Shown in pieces: positions 23,504-33,240 of a stretch of 64,000 bases of DNA (positions are counted from its first letter, which is position 1; every line of letters begins with the position of its first letter). The notes under the pieces were generated by a model. The model was not told where the DNA came from. It saw nothing but the letters and a program-made list of their open reading frames with translations, and did not search any database. The DNA is from Albugo candida (Eukaryota > Oomycota > Peronosporomycetes > Albuginales > Albuginaceae). The translations under genes were made by a program, and so were the position numbers. Where the stretch lies: positions 186,001-250,000 of the forward strand of contig CAJNAR010000005.1 in the NCBI GenBank assembly GCA_905220665.1. The letters run 5' to 3'.

Positions 23504-25285
23504 GTGACTATAACAACTGCCAGCAACGACGTCTACGTTGGTGAGACAAAAGAGCTAAGTGACGGCTGTTCATCAGAGGACTGGGCATACGGGCGTGCAT
23601 ACTTCTACTCACGCGACTTCGCCAGTCGCGACGATATAACAAGTGCGATCATTGAATACAACGAAAAAGTTGGACGAGCGTTTCATGTCATATCGAGTGA
23701 CCACAGACGCTACAAGGTATTGTGTGTCGATCCAAATTGCAACTTTGCAGTCGCTTTTGCGTATGGTGGGGGATTTGAGCCGCCTCATTTGTTCATGCCG
23801 CAAACATGCGACGCAACGAGGGTTGACTTGGCTTCATACAAGCGAGTCGTGGAAACAAGTCTTCATACGTCGCTTTGATTGAGGTTGTGACGCCAGTCCA
23901 GCTGAGATGCAGAAGAAGCTGATGGCTGATGGGCGTCGATTGACGTACCAGACTTGTGTCGACGCCTGCACTCGCCTCAAATCGCAACTCTTCGATGAAG
24001 ATCGCACGCAATACCAGTTTATCTTGTCATACGTACACGAAATGAACAAGCGCGGACACAAGGCAGATATCACGTTGTGTGAGGACAATAGTTTTCGGGT
24101 TGTCGTCGTATACAAGCCCGGCATTAATGTGCTTCGTGAATTTGCAGATCGCGGTATCAATCTGGATGGCACATTTATGAAGCACAAATATGGTGGAGTC
24201 CTTCTTCTCGCCTGCTGTAGAAACAGCAACAATGAGATCCAAATTGTCGCGGTCGCTTGGGTGTCAGATGAGACAAAAGACAATTGGTCATGGTTCCTGG
24301 ACTTTCTTCTACGCTCTATAAAAGCGCCAGCATTCGTCATCCCCAACCGTGACAAGGGTCTCATTCCGGCGATGCAAGTTAAAGCAGGTGACATCCCTCA
24401 CTTTTTTTGTGTTCGTCACATGCTCGAAAATTTCAACGCCAAGTTTCGCAATGCGACATTGAAGGACCAAGCATGGAATTTGGCCAAGTCCTTGACGGTT
24501 GCGTCGTTCGAACGGCGAGCCAGTGAGTTGAAGAGACACAATGCAAAGGCGCTGCAATGGCTACTCGATGCAGACAAGCTCAAATGGGCTGCCGCGTATA
24601 GTATACGTCCACGCTTTGGGACCATGACTAGCAACGACGTGGAGTCTGTTAATAACGTCCTGCTTGAAGGTAGAGTGAAGCCACTTCTGGACTGTCTTAT
24701 GGGGTGGAAAAGTACATAGGGATTAGGTGGTTTGAATAAGTCGCCAAGTCGGCTTCATGGGGGGAACTCACAGCTTACGCAACCAAGAAATTCGAGCGCA
24801 AGCGCTATGTCTCTGTCGTTGACAGGATTGAAATCGTCCAGAGTTGCCTGTCATCCTTCGTGGTTAAGGTGAGGAAGGATAGAGAGCTTCCTGTGGAGTA
24901 TTCTGTGGATCTAGATAATCCTGTAAATCCGTGTTCTTGTGGCTACTTTGGCGATATGAAAGGGCTATGCTCTCGTCTCTATGCGGCCCTTTGATCCGTT
25001 AACAAGCTCTCGCTACTCGAGACTTTCTGCGATGCGTCGTGGACCATGGAGATGTACCAGCATGCTTACGACCCCATGGTAAAGATGAGTCCATGCGTGA
25101 CGATGGACGAACTGACGCGTTTAAAAAAGCACCAACCTCTCATGGTGTCAAAGAAGCGTGGTCGGCCCAAGAAGGCGAAGCGAATCGAGTCTCAGGCTGC
25201 CATAGAAGCTTTCAAGAAGAAGCGCAGCAACAAGTGCACTACGTGCGGTAACTACGCCCACAACAAGCGCACTTGCAAGGACTAA
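23504..25285 (+). pseudogene. MULE transposase, broken
   Basis: The protein can be followed through three frames: 23504-23878 (N-terminal MuDR-like DNA-binding region), 23907-24719 (DDE catalytic core) and about 24741-25285 (C-terminal fingers). The core shows the first Asp in LDGTFMKHKYGG, the second in PNRDKGLIPAM, the MULE C/H motif FCVRHMLENF, and the probable third acidic residue in TSNDVESVNN. The SWIM-like finger CSCGYF..LCSRL has Arg where His is expected, and a zinc knuckle CTTCGNYAHNKRTC closes the protein. Frameshifts near 23.87 and 24.72 kb and a TGA near 24.99 kb inactivate it. Mutator transposases cut and paste DNA with 9-11 bp duplications, matching the flanks seen here. Confidence 0.88.
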
Positions 25286-25561
25286 TCTTTTCCTAGTGAT
25301 AAAACAATATATTTTTCATAATTTTACATAATGTTTAGACCTTTTCGTGTATTTTTCATAATTTTACGATTTCGCCCGTCTAATATTCGTTTTGGTATAT
25401 AAACCATATTTTGTTAACTTTTGGTATAAAATCCATATTTTTTCAAGGTTTGGTATAAAAACCATATTTTTCCAACTTTTGGTATATAAACCATATTTGT
25501 TCAACATTTGGTATATAAATCAGATTTTTGAAAAAAAGTGGTATAAAATCCATAGGTTCCC
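25286..25561. repeat. Right TIR of the inner MULE
   Basis: Reverse-complement counterpart of the left array: six units of the type TTTTGGTATAnAAnCCATA with AT-rich spacers, preceded by the inverted copy of the TTTCGCCCGT block. It starts straight after the stop codon of the transposase frame (25285), so the gene ends at the TIR boundary. Only one set of units is present here against two on the left. Confidence 0.85.
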
Positions 25562-25570
25562 TTTTTAATT

Positions 25571-25757
25571 ACATTTTTATTTTTCATTTTAAATTACATC
25601 ATGCCTACTTAAACTATTACTCTCACAACTTTTTTGTAACAATAAATAATGGTTTCGATATCCCGACAACTTTTTTTTAAATTACACTTATTTTTAATTT
25701 AGATTACGTCATGCCTTCTCAAATTATTACACCCACAACTATTTTGAAAAATAAATA
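25571..25757. repeat. Outer element left TIR, remainder plus a second direct copy
   Basis: 25571-25640 continues the left TIR that was split by the inner MULE. 25657-25757 is a second copy, starting GATATCCCGACAAC and ending in the same AT-rich CATGCCT and CCCACAAC motifs. Two direct copies sit at this end against one full copy plus a short stub at the other end (26.23-26.33 kb), so the element ends have been duplicated. Confidence 0.75.
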
Positions 25758-25987
25758 AGTTTACATTTCTAACTGAGAGAAGTCATTTACTTCTAAGGCT
25801 AATCTAGTAATATAGATACCTTCAACTGAGCTAAAACTCACCATTGATAGACGATTCATCGACAGTTTGTTGAGCTATAAAGATGCAAAAGTTACTATAA
25901 AGTAACGGCCGAAAATACAAAGTATTGTAGGAAGTGATAATATCTAACTTTTTTCTAAAGCTTGTTCTGGATCTAACCTTGTAACCG

Positions 25988-26064
25988 GAATTCCGAAAGA
26001 CCGCTTGTTGTGGCCGATTTTTTCGCAAATGCTGCACCTGCATTTCCCTGTGTCCGATGCTCAA
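25988..26064 (-). pseudogene. Zinc-knuckle fragment of a Mutator-like transposase
   Basis: On the minus strand a short frame reads KCRCSICEKIGHNKRSF, strikingly like the CTTCGNYAHNKRTC knuckle closing the inner MULE transposase, but with Phe in place of the final zinc-binding Cys. It is oriented opposite to the inner transposase, inside the outer element and close to its left TIR, as expected if the outer element once carried its own transposase on the minus strand and lost the rest. Confidence 0.55.
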
Positions 26065-26229
26065 ATGCTATGTGTCAAACGGAAATTGTCAGAAGTACTA
26101 GCCTATCACAGATGAAACGCTCTGTGTATTAGCCAATCACAAATAATTCTCGATTAGGGCTGTTGGGGCAACAATTTAGGGTGTGTATGGATGTAATTAG
26201 TTAGAAATGTAAAAGCATGCATGTATTTC

Positions 26230-26331
26230 GCAGAAAAGAAAAAGTTGTGAGAGTAACAATTTAACTAGGCATGTTGTAATCTAAAAAAAAATTGTCGGGA
26301 TATCAAAAAAAGTTGTCGGATATCAATACCC
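26230..26331. repeat. Outer element right TIR
   Basis: Inverted counterpart of the left end. Read on the minus strand it starts GGGTATTGATATCCGACAAC, repeats GATATCCCGACAA once more, and runs into ATTACAACATGCCTAG and TTACTCTCACAAC. It is followed directly by the 9-bp ATAGCTCAA target duplication. Confidence 0.8.
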
Positions 26332-26340
26332 ATAGCTCAA
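26332..26340. repeat. Target-site duplication, right copy (outer element)
   Basis: Exact copy of ATAGCTCAA found at 22869-22877 on the other side of the outer TIR element. Confidence 0.88.
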
Positions 26341-26949
26341 CGCATGGAAATTGTCTTGAGAAAGTTTCCCGGGTCGACTTTATGATGATTCGATCAGCCA
26401 CTACAGAAAATTCTTTGACGAGTGATCTCATCACTGGATTTTGACCGAGTACAAAGGCAAACCAATTTTCTGCGAGTAACCCACACTAACTCTCGCGAAT
26501 CTTTGTTTACCTTCCGACGCAACGAGAAAACATGCGATTTTCACACGGCGGTCATCTCGGAAACGATATGTAGTAATAGCCAGAATTAACTCGAGTGTTT
26601 ATAATACATCACAATATTTTCAAAAACGTGCCCAGCTATTTTACAGCTCTGTCACGCGTTTCGGATGCGAAACTCTAATCCTTAGTTCAAGATATTCAGC
26701 CTGTAATTATATTGTACACTTCGCCTTCATGTAAAGCAGGTTCAGTGTAGATGTATCTTCACATTCCGGTCGCTCTGAGAGGGTTTTTCGCCCCTCCTTC
26801 AGTAAGGTAAGACATCTTCCGCAATGATACTTGCCGGGTCCCAGCTATTACCCTTGTCATCTAGTCCATTTACACACAGTGATGATATCAAGATTGACAC
26901 CCCAACAAGACTGGATAAACTATTTTCGGGCAGCAGGAGAGCCGGAAAC

Positions 26950-28170
26950 GGGGGATTCCAAATACTGATAAAAATATTCGTAAAATAAGAATGGATACCA
27001 GGATCGTATGCGGGATCCAGAATATCTCGGTTGAGAGATCAAATTCACAGAATCCTGGATCAGTGCGGATTGCAGGATTAAATCGAATATGGAGAATAAA
27101 ACGCATTGTCACATGGATGATCGATGCTTTGAAATATCCAGCATATCAAATCGAATGTATTAAAAACTCATAATGCACATTCTTTTGGCGAAGAAGAAGA
27201 AAGCTGCAATCTTTCGCAAGTAGTATTGGGAGCTGCTGACAAGTTTTACGGAATAGGAACCGGATTTAACGAACAATAATATGCCATAAAGATGTGAATA
27301 CAAGTATGCTAAGGCATCAAGGCGAAAGGCGCACGAACTTCCGCGAAAGAACACTGGATAAGGATTCGGGCAGTTTTTTATAAAGACGAGCCGGAATGGC
27401 TATGGATATAACTTCGAGCGTAAGATCACGTTTAAGTGTATGAAGTCTGAAAGTGCTAAGCATTCTGTGAGAACATGTCCTATGTGTGGCCCTGAAAAAG
27501 CGGAAAGACTACTGGTTCAACGAGAATTTTAGACCAAAAAAACTAGATGTCGTTACATGAGAGAAAAAAGCATTTAATCGAGACACCAGATGAGAGGTAA
27601 AGACCACAGTAAATGGAATTGATAACGTAAACAAATTGATAGATTCTGGATCTGATTGTGGCGTGCTATCAGTGGACCATGTAGGAGCGCTTTCCAAATA
27701 GAAATTTTTTGCGATAAAAGAATCCAAATAGCCAGTAAGAATCAAAACCATGGGGCTGACAATTTTGTAAGTGAAACGAAGTCTTTCGCTGCAGTATGTA
27801 GACTTTACAACATGTGGAGGACTATAATGAATAATGAAAATGGTCGTCAATAAGGAAAGACGAGTCGATGTCACTTATAATGGATAGAAATTTGATGGAA
27901 AAGATATGTTATTCAGTTATGGGCGATTCGAAGTGGAGAAGAAAAAAAGAAGATCATATAGGATGAGGAAAAGGAAATAAAGCAACATACTCCTATGTGC
28001 ACTGCGTTACAGGATTACGAAGGCAAACTCTTGAAAGATGAAGTGGATTCCGGCGATAAGAAGGAAGAACACTTATTTACATCAAAAGTGAGGCCAATGG
28101 ATACACAGAAGGATCATATTCAATCTAAAACCTTTGTGTCCCGTACGAAGTGAGGATTGGGTAGTAAATT
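26950..28170 (+). pseudogene. Ty3/gypsy remnant A (gag zinc motif and protease)
   Basis: Broken coding sequence of a gypsy-type retrotransposon. Near 27.45 kb the frame reads SAKHSVRTCPMCGPEKAE, and near 27.64 kb DSGSDCGVLSVDHVGALSK, the aspartic protease active site (DSG). The same two blocks recur in the same order in remnant B at 33.8-34.0 kb, which confirms the family. Frames change every 50-100 codons and there are many stops. No reverse transcriptase, LTR or PBS is recognisable on this side. Confidence 0.65.
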
Positions 28171-28671
28171 AAGAACAAACCCGAGTAGCCTAAGTACGGT
28201 AGGTTTAGAAAACCTAATACACATATCTTTTTGCTAGATCTTTGCGGTGATCATTGCTGAGAAGCAGCTACAATCATGGAAGCCGTCTATGACTTGTAGC
28301 GTCGAAACAGAGACAGATCAAAGTTGACTTTAGTTCAATTGTGCTCGAGGCTGGATGGTAAGCAACGAGCCATGTACACAGAGCTTGAAGCTATCGCGCC
28401 GGATTCGGAGTACTTGAAGGTGCGTCGGGAACGAAGAAGATTAGACCCCGCGGGACTTTTTGTGCGGAAATCTGACTGAGGAGCGAGTGCGACGTTTAAC
28501 AGGGGTTGTGGGTATGATGCATGTATCGGGAGACAATCGCATCTCAAATGCACCGCAATTACCAAAGCATCCAATCTACACAGGAAAGATGCCACGGACA
28601 GGCGCAAATTCGTAAAACAGTAGCAGGCATATTACAATACATTGCTCGCTTATAAGACGTGTCGAAAAAAG
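28171..28671. other. Decayed repeat debris next to the copia insertion
   Basis: This has the texture of gypsy gag coding (short basic and acidic frames around 28.3-28.6 kb) but no firm motif. It was contiguous with the sequence now starting at 33,236 before the copia element inserted, because the 5-bp AAAAG duplication marks a clean join. Confidence 0.45.
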
Positions 28672-28818
28672 TGTCGGAAGAACTTAACAATGTGTTTTAG
28701 GTTTCTAGTCGCACTTGGAACTTAGTTAAACGATTGGTGAGGATTTTAATTCAAAAAAAATAAAACCTCAGTTTTGGCAATTTTCCTGTAACACCGCATC
28801 TTCGCTCACCTGCCAACA
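28672..28818 (+). repeat. Copia 5' LTR
   Basis: Starts TGTCGGAAGAACTTAAC and ends CACCTGCCAACA. Pairs with the LTR at 33082-33230. At under 150 bp it is a short LTR; an AAATAAAA stretch in the middle could serve as polyadenylation signal. Confidence 0.93.
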
Positions 28819-28836
28819 GGTTATGAGCCCAACCAA
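28819..28836 (+). promoter_or_regulatory. Primer-binding site, complementary to the anticodon arm of initiator tRNA-Met
   Basis: GGTTATGAGCCC begins at the first base after the 5' LTR. Its complement, GGGCTCATAACC, is the anticodon stem-loop of an initiator tRNA-Met (CAT anticodon) rather than a tRNA 3' end. This is the half-tRNA priming arrangement known from Drosophila copia. The ATG inside this site is also the first codon of gag. Confidence 0.8.
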
Positions 28837-29903
28837 GATTCCACCGGCCGAGACCATGGAAGAATCCGACGGATCAGATGATTCGAAGATGGACCGAATG
28901 ATGCTGCTGCTGGAGTCACTCGGAAATCAAGTGGACAAAATCGAAACCGAGCGGAGCGTCGGCTCGCCCGTTCCAACACCACCCGCGCCAGCGGAGAGCT
29001 TATTTGCTGGGACGCGCAACCAAGGACAGGGTTTGATTTCATCCCTGGATGCAAAACCAATGCAGCATCGTGGAAGCGAGATGAGGAGAAGCTTTGTCCA
29101 TGACATGCAACATAATGCGCTCGATGGGCTAAACCGAGTGAGATTCCCAGCAATAAGGGATATGAAGCGAGCCATTCAGCCATTCGACGGGAAGAGATAT
29201 ACTCGGGACTTGGAGCGCCGTTTACCCAATGGGATTTTCGTTTCTTGCGGCAACAATCGCACGGCCAGCAAGCATCCGGCGGAATTTGGAGTGAGGATGT
29301 GAAGCTGGACTGCCTAGGGTGCCATCTTAGCGGAAAAGCGCTCACTTATTGCGAGCAGCAAGTCCCTCCAAGGATGACTCAGTGCTCTAGCGTTCAAGAA
29401 GTGATGGACCGGATCAACGGAGCACTCCGGCCCAACATCAACAGGACACAGGCAACACGCCCTTTTACGGCCAAAAAACCGACTGGACGTTCTTAAAGTG
29501 AGCATTTTTGTTCTTGTCGGCAGTCGGTGGAGCCGATGATATGCTCCTGGAAAGCGTTGTCAAGCACTCAAAGCCTGATTTCAACCAAGCTCTGATGGCC
29601 CGTGCCAACCCAATGAGAGAAGACAGCAGAAGGCAAGCCGAGGAACTGTTTCACTTTGCCCAGACTATGGATTCAGAAACCATCAGTGATGCACCAAGAG
29701 AGCCAAAGAAGTTTTCTCGAGACCGAATCGGTGCGATAAGGGAATTCAAGCCGAAGAAGCGAATGAACTGCTACAATTGCGGGAAAAGTAGACACATGAA
29801 AAAGGATTGCCGGAACCAGAGCTCCTCCAGCAGTGAAGACATCGTTTGGGAATTGGATGCAAAACTACTACGCTGGAAAAAGCGAAGAAAGTATGGATAC
29901 TAG
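28823..29903 (+). pseudogene. Copia gag, frameshifted
   Basis: It begins at the ATG inside the PBS (MSPTKIPPAETMEE). Three frames follow each other (28823-29302, 29245-29496, 29508-29903), so at least two frameshifts separate them. The last piece has the retroviral zinc knuckle CYNCGKSRHMKKDC, the nucleic-acid-binding motif of the capsid protein. The N-terminal part is acidic, then basic, as usual for copia gag. Confidence 0.85.
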
Positions 29904-32900
29904 ACAGCGGATCCAGCAGACAACTTGTAACGGATGTAAACATGTTCCAGCATCATAAGGAATGCACCGAATCATGCATACTTCAAAATGGGAAGGAAAT
30001 GAAGTTGGGGTGGACAGGATCGGCAAAGATTACCGCAACAGTCAACGGTTTACCGAGGAATGTTCTATTGAACGATATGCAACATTCGGAACACCTCCCT
30101 TGGAATATTGTCTCGCATGGAAAGTTGGAGGCAAAAAAATGCAAATTGGCGTATCGAGAAGATGGATCGAGAGTCCGACGTACTGCTGATAGTGCGATCT
30201 TGTTCGAAGTAAATATGGTCAAAAACGTTCTCGTTATCGAAACAGAAGGTCGGGAACGCGTATCCAGTGTTAAGGATATACTCGCTTCAGTTGTGTCCGT
30301 GTGGACGCAAAGAAGCAGCGGGAAGTCTTCTACACTTCCAACAACTATTTGGTCGTCTGAACTACGATACTATTGAGCGTATAGCAAAGCTTCCGGAATC
30401 AGGGATCGAGATTGATGACCATCGGCGATTGAAATGCCTTACTTGCGCAGAAAGCATGAAAACAAAGAACAGACAGTCTCGGAAAGATACCGGTATAAAC
30501 TCACCAACGGAAAGAATTGGTGGAGTAATATGCAGTGCTTTCAAGGGTCCGATCACGCCTCAAGACTGACGTGGAAATCGATATTTGGTCATTTTTATCG
30601 ACTACAAGTCGAACTATTGTCGGGAATTCTTGGCCAAGACGAAGAATGAAGCGGCAACGAAGTTTCAAGACTTCTTGACTTACTTCGAAAAACAATTTGA
30701 TTGCAAGATTCCTCTACGAACAGATGGCGGCGCTGAGTACAGAAATGTGGACATTTTTTGCAAAGAAGAGGAAGTGCGAAGACAAATCAGTAAGGCCGAA
30801 AACCAAGCATCGAATGGGGAAGCTGAACAAAAGCATAGGACAGTCATGAACCTGGTGTGGTCTATGATATTTGGAAACTCCATGGCGTTATATTTTTGGG
30901 GAGATGCCGCTGAATATGCGACATATATCCTTGATAGAAGCCCAACCAGAGTGAAGATAGGAAGACGATCCCCCTTGAAGGCTTTGAGTGGGAAGGATAC
31001 AAGTCTTGCTGATCTAGTAACATTCGGCTCATCTCGTTCGGTTCGAAGGCGAACTGGAAAGAGTCTCTCGCAAAGCGAAGTGAAGAAGGCATAGTTATCG
31101 GAAAATGCGATGAAACCAAAGGATAAAAAGTGTATTTACTTAAATCAAAGACTGTCATTATCACTCAACACATCTCAAATGTGGAGTCAACTATGGAAGG
31201 CGCCAATAGATTTGGAAATTCCAAGGGACGTCAACACGATTTGACAAAGGTAGACTTAAAACCTCATAAGAATACCAACGTTCAAACGAAACCAATCACA
31301 ACTGCCACAAGGCCGCGATCGGATGTCATCAAGAAAGATTTATAGGAAGTAAGATGGTTACCAGAAACCAAGGAAGGAAAGCTTCGTCTCAAGATATCGT
31401 TTCAGTGCTGATTGGGCCGGATCCGGAGATGTACAATCAAGCAATGAAGTCAGTAAAGCATGTCGAATGGAAGGAGGTTGCAGACGCAGAACTAGCCTCA
31501 CTGGAGGCAAACAGAACATGGACCATCGTACCAAGAACCAAAGATATCAAAGCCTTACATACGAAGTGGATATGCAAGCGAAAACGGAAGCAAACGGCAA
31601 TCTGGGACGCTTCAAGGCTAGAATGGTTGCCTGCGGGAACGAACAAGTGTTCGGAGTCAACTACGACATGACATTTGCAGCAGTCATGGATTTAGGCACA
31701 AAAAAGATCATACTAGCTTCAGCAACGATCTGGGGAATGCCAGCAAGGCATGGTGACGTACCTAATGCGTACGTGAAGGCTCCAACGGAAAAGAACTTGG
31801 ACCTGTACTTGCACGTGCCTCAAGGAATGAAAATATCGACATCCAAGCTGGATGAACTGGGTGTTACGAGTCGTGATCAAGTGGTACTACGCTTACAGAA
31901 GAGCATATATGGGTTGAAACAAGCAGGGCGGCTATGGAGTCACCTGTTGCATGAGAAGGTTAGCGATGCAGGTTTCAAATAAATGTTTAATAGACTCGTG
32001 TTTATATTACGACCAAGACACAGAAGGAATTACGGTCTTGGGGGTATAGTCGACGATATACTGATAACGAGGACAAGTTTTTCGAGAATCGAGTCGACAT
32101 TTGATAGTCTTTCAAGTCATTCTATCAAGAATCTCGAACCCGTCAGCTGCGTTTTGGGCAGGCGAGTTTGCTACAGTGGGGAAGATGGATACTATCTGGA
32201 TCAGGAACCGCCTATACGCGAATTAATAACGAAAATGGGAATGGATGAAGCGCATCCGGTTCTCACGCCTATCGGTCAAGACTACAGCGATAGTACAACA
32301 TCAAACTCGGAATACTTGAAGATACATTTAGCCAAGAAGGCAACTATCAAGAAGTTCCAGTCTTTGGCGGGCAGCCTTTTGTGGATTGCACGCTGCACGC
32401 GTCCAGACATCAGTTTCGCTATGCATAAGCTGACGAGACGTACTCATGCACCAACAACAGCCGATTGGGCGTTAGGTGTCAGAGTGGTGAAGTATCTTGA
32501 GGGTACTAAAAGTCTGAAGCTCTATTTGGGTGGTGAAGTATGCACGAATTCCAGAGAAGTCACTCTGGAAGCGTTTTCGGATGCTGATTACGCAGGAGAT
32601 GATGAAACGAGAAAGAGCATATCTGGTACAGCATTAACTTTGAATGGAATGACGATCAGCTGGTCATGCAAGAAGCAGCACTCAGTAGCATTATCGACGA
32701 TGGAAGCAGAGTTTGTAGCAGCATCGAAGGCATCGCAGGAATTACTTGGAGCAAAGAAATTATTCAGCGAGTTGAAAGCCAAAGTGAAAAAGCCAATGAT
32801 CTTGTGGATGGATAACCAGGCGGCTATCAGTCAATTTCTCAACGAAGCTACTTCAATCAAGGCAAAACATATTGACGTCCGACTAAAATTCGTCAGAGCT

Positions 32901-32945
32901 AACATGGTCAGAAAAATTATCGCACCAAGGTACCTACATACGTAG
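29846..32945 (+). pseudogene. Copia pol (protease, integrase, reverse transcriptase, RNase H), broken
   Basis: Protease: WILDSGSSRQL near 29.89 kb. Integrase: the GAG-preintegrase zinc region (FGRLNYDTIERIAK..CLTCAES) near 30.33-30.45 kb and the core with RTDGGAEYRN and KAENQASNGEAEQ at 30.7-30.85 kb. Reverse transcriptase: FKARMVACGNEQVFGVNYD and KSIYGLKQAGRLW (31.6-31.95 kb), with the catalytic block as VDDILI near 32.05 kb. RNase H: FSDADYAGDDETRKSISG and ALSTMEAEF (32.57-32.71 kb). The RT/RNase H end (31983-32945) is still one open frame of 320 codons. The earlier parts need at least four frame changes, so no functional polyprotein can be made. Confidence 0.92.
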
Positions 32946-33067
32946 AAGATGATGGCCGACTTGCAGACGAAGGCGATCCCGACGCCAAGATTTCTTCAGC
33001 TAAGGGAGTTATGGCAGTTAAGGGATCGGACAATACAAGTTGAAGATGACAAAACCTCAAGTGCAAC

Positions 33068-33081
33068 GGGAAAGGAAGGAG
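33068..33081 (+). promoter_or_regulatory. Copia polypurine tract
   Basis: GGGAAAGGAAGGAG, 14 purines directly abutting the 3' LTR, the usual primer position for plus-strand synthesis. Confidence 0.85.
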
Positions 33082-33230
33082 TGTTGAAAGGACTTAACAA
33101 TGTGTTTTAGGTTTCTAGTCGCACTTGGAACTTAGTTTAACGCATTGGTTAGGATTTTAATTTTCTAGGAAATAAAACCTCAGTTTTGGCAATTTTCCTG
33201 GAACACCGCATCTTCGCTCACCTGCCAACA
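33082..33230 (+). repeat. Copia 3' LTR
   Basis: Starts TGTTGAAAGGACTTAAC, ends CACCTGCCAACA, followed by the AAAAG target duplication. Differs from the 5' LTR by scattered substitutions and a small AT-rich indel in the middle. Confidence 0.93.
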
Positions 33231-33240
33231 AAAAGACCTT

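Larger units (their letters stand above)
22910..25561 (+). mobile_element. Inner Mutator-like element (MULE), complete but transposase decayed
   Basis: A 2.65-kb element with long inverted ends. The left end begins GAGAAGATGGGGATTTTATA and the right end, reversed, begins GGGAACCTATGGATTTTATA; both then continue with the same run of short repeat units. Flanking T-rich duplications (22899-22909 and 25562-25570) match with one indel, and the two flanks rejoin to an uninterrupted copy of the outer element's TIR. That shows this element landed in the outer element's left end. Between the ends lies one transposase frame with MuDR-type features, a SWIM-like finger and a zinc knuckle. Frameshifts and a stop mean this copy is dead. 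Confidence 0.88.
22878..26331. mobile_element. Outer Mutator-like TIR element, interrupted by a second element
   Basis: The two ends are inverted repeats: the left end begins GGATATTGATGTCCCGACAA and the right end, read on the minus strand, begins GGGTATTGATATCCGACAAC. Both continue into an AT-rich block ending in the same ATTACAnCATGCCT and TTACTCTCACAAC motifs. A perfect 9-bp target duplication (ATAGCTCAA) flanks it. Removing the inner element (22910-25561) leaves roughly 0.8 kb, too small for an intact transposase. Its interior (25.76-26.2 kb) contains only a fragment of a zinc-knuckle reading frame on the minus strand, so it is probably a non-autonomous or internally deleted copy moved by a related transposase. 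A second direct copy of the TIR motif lies at 25657-25757. Confidence 0.85.
28672..33230 (+). mobile_element. Full-length Ty1/copia LTR retrotransposon, coding region decayed
   Basis: A 4.56-kb element with direct LTRs (147 and 149 bp, TG..CA ends, roughly nine-tenths identical by eye), a PBS directly after the 5' LTR, gag-protease-integrase-RT-RNaseH in copia order, and a polypurine tract before the 3' LTR. The 5-bp target duplication AAAAG lies on both sides (28667-28671 and 33231-33235). LTR divergence plus frameshifts indicate an old insertion. It sits within gypsy debris, so it is younger than that element. Confidence 0.95.
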
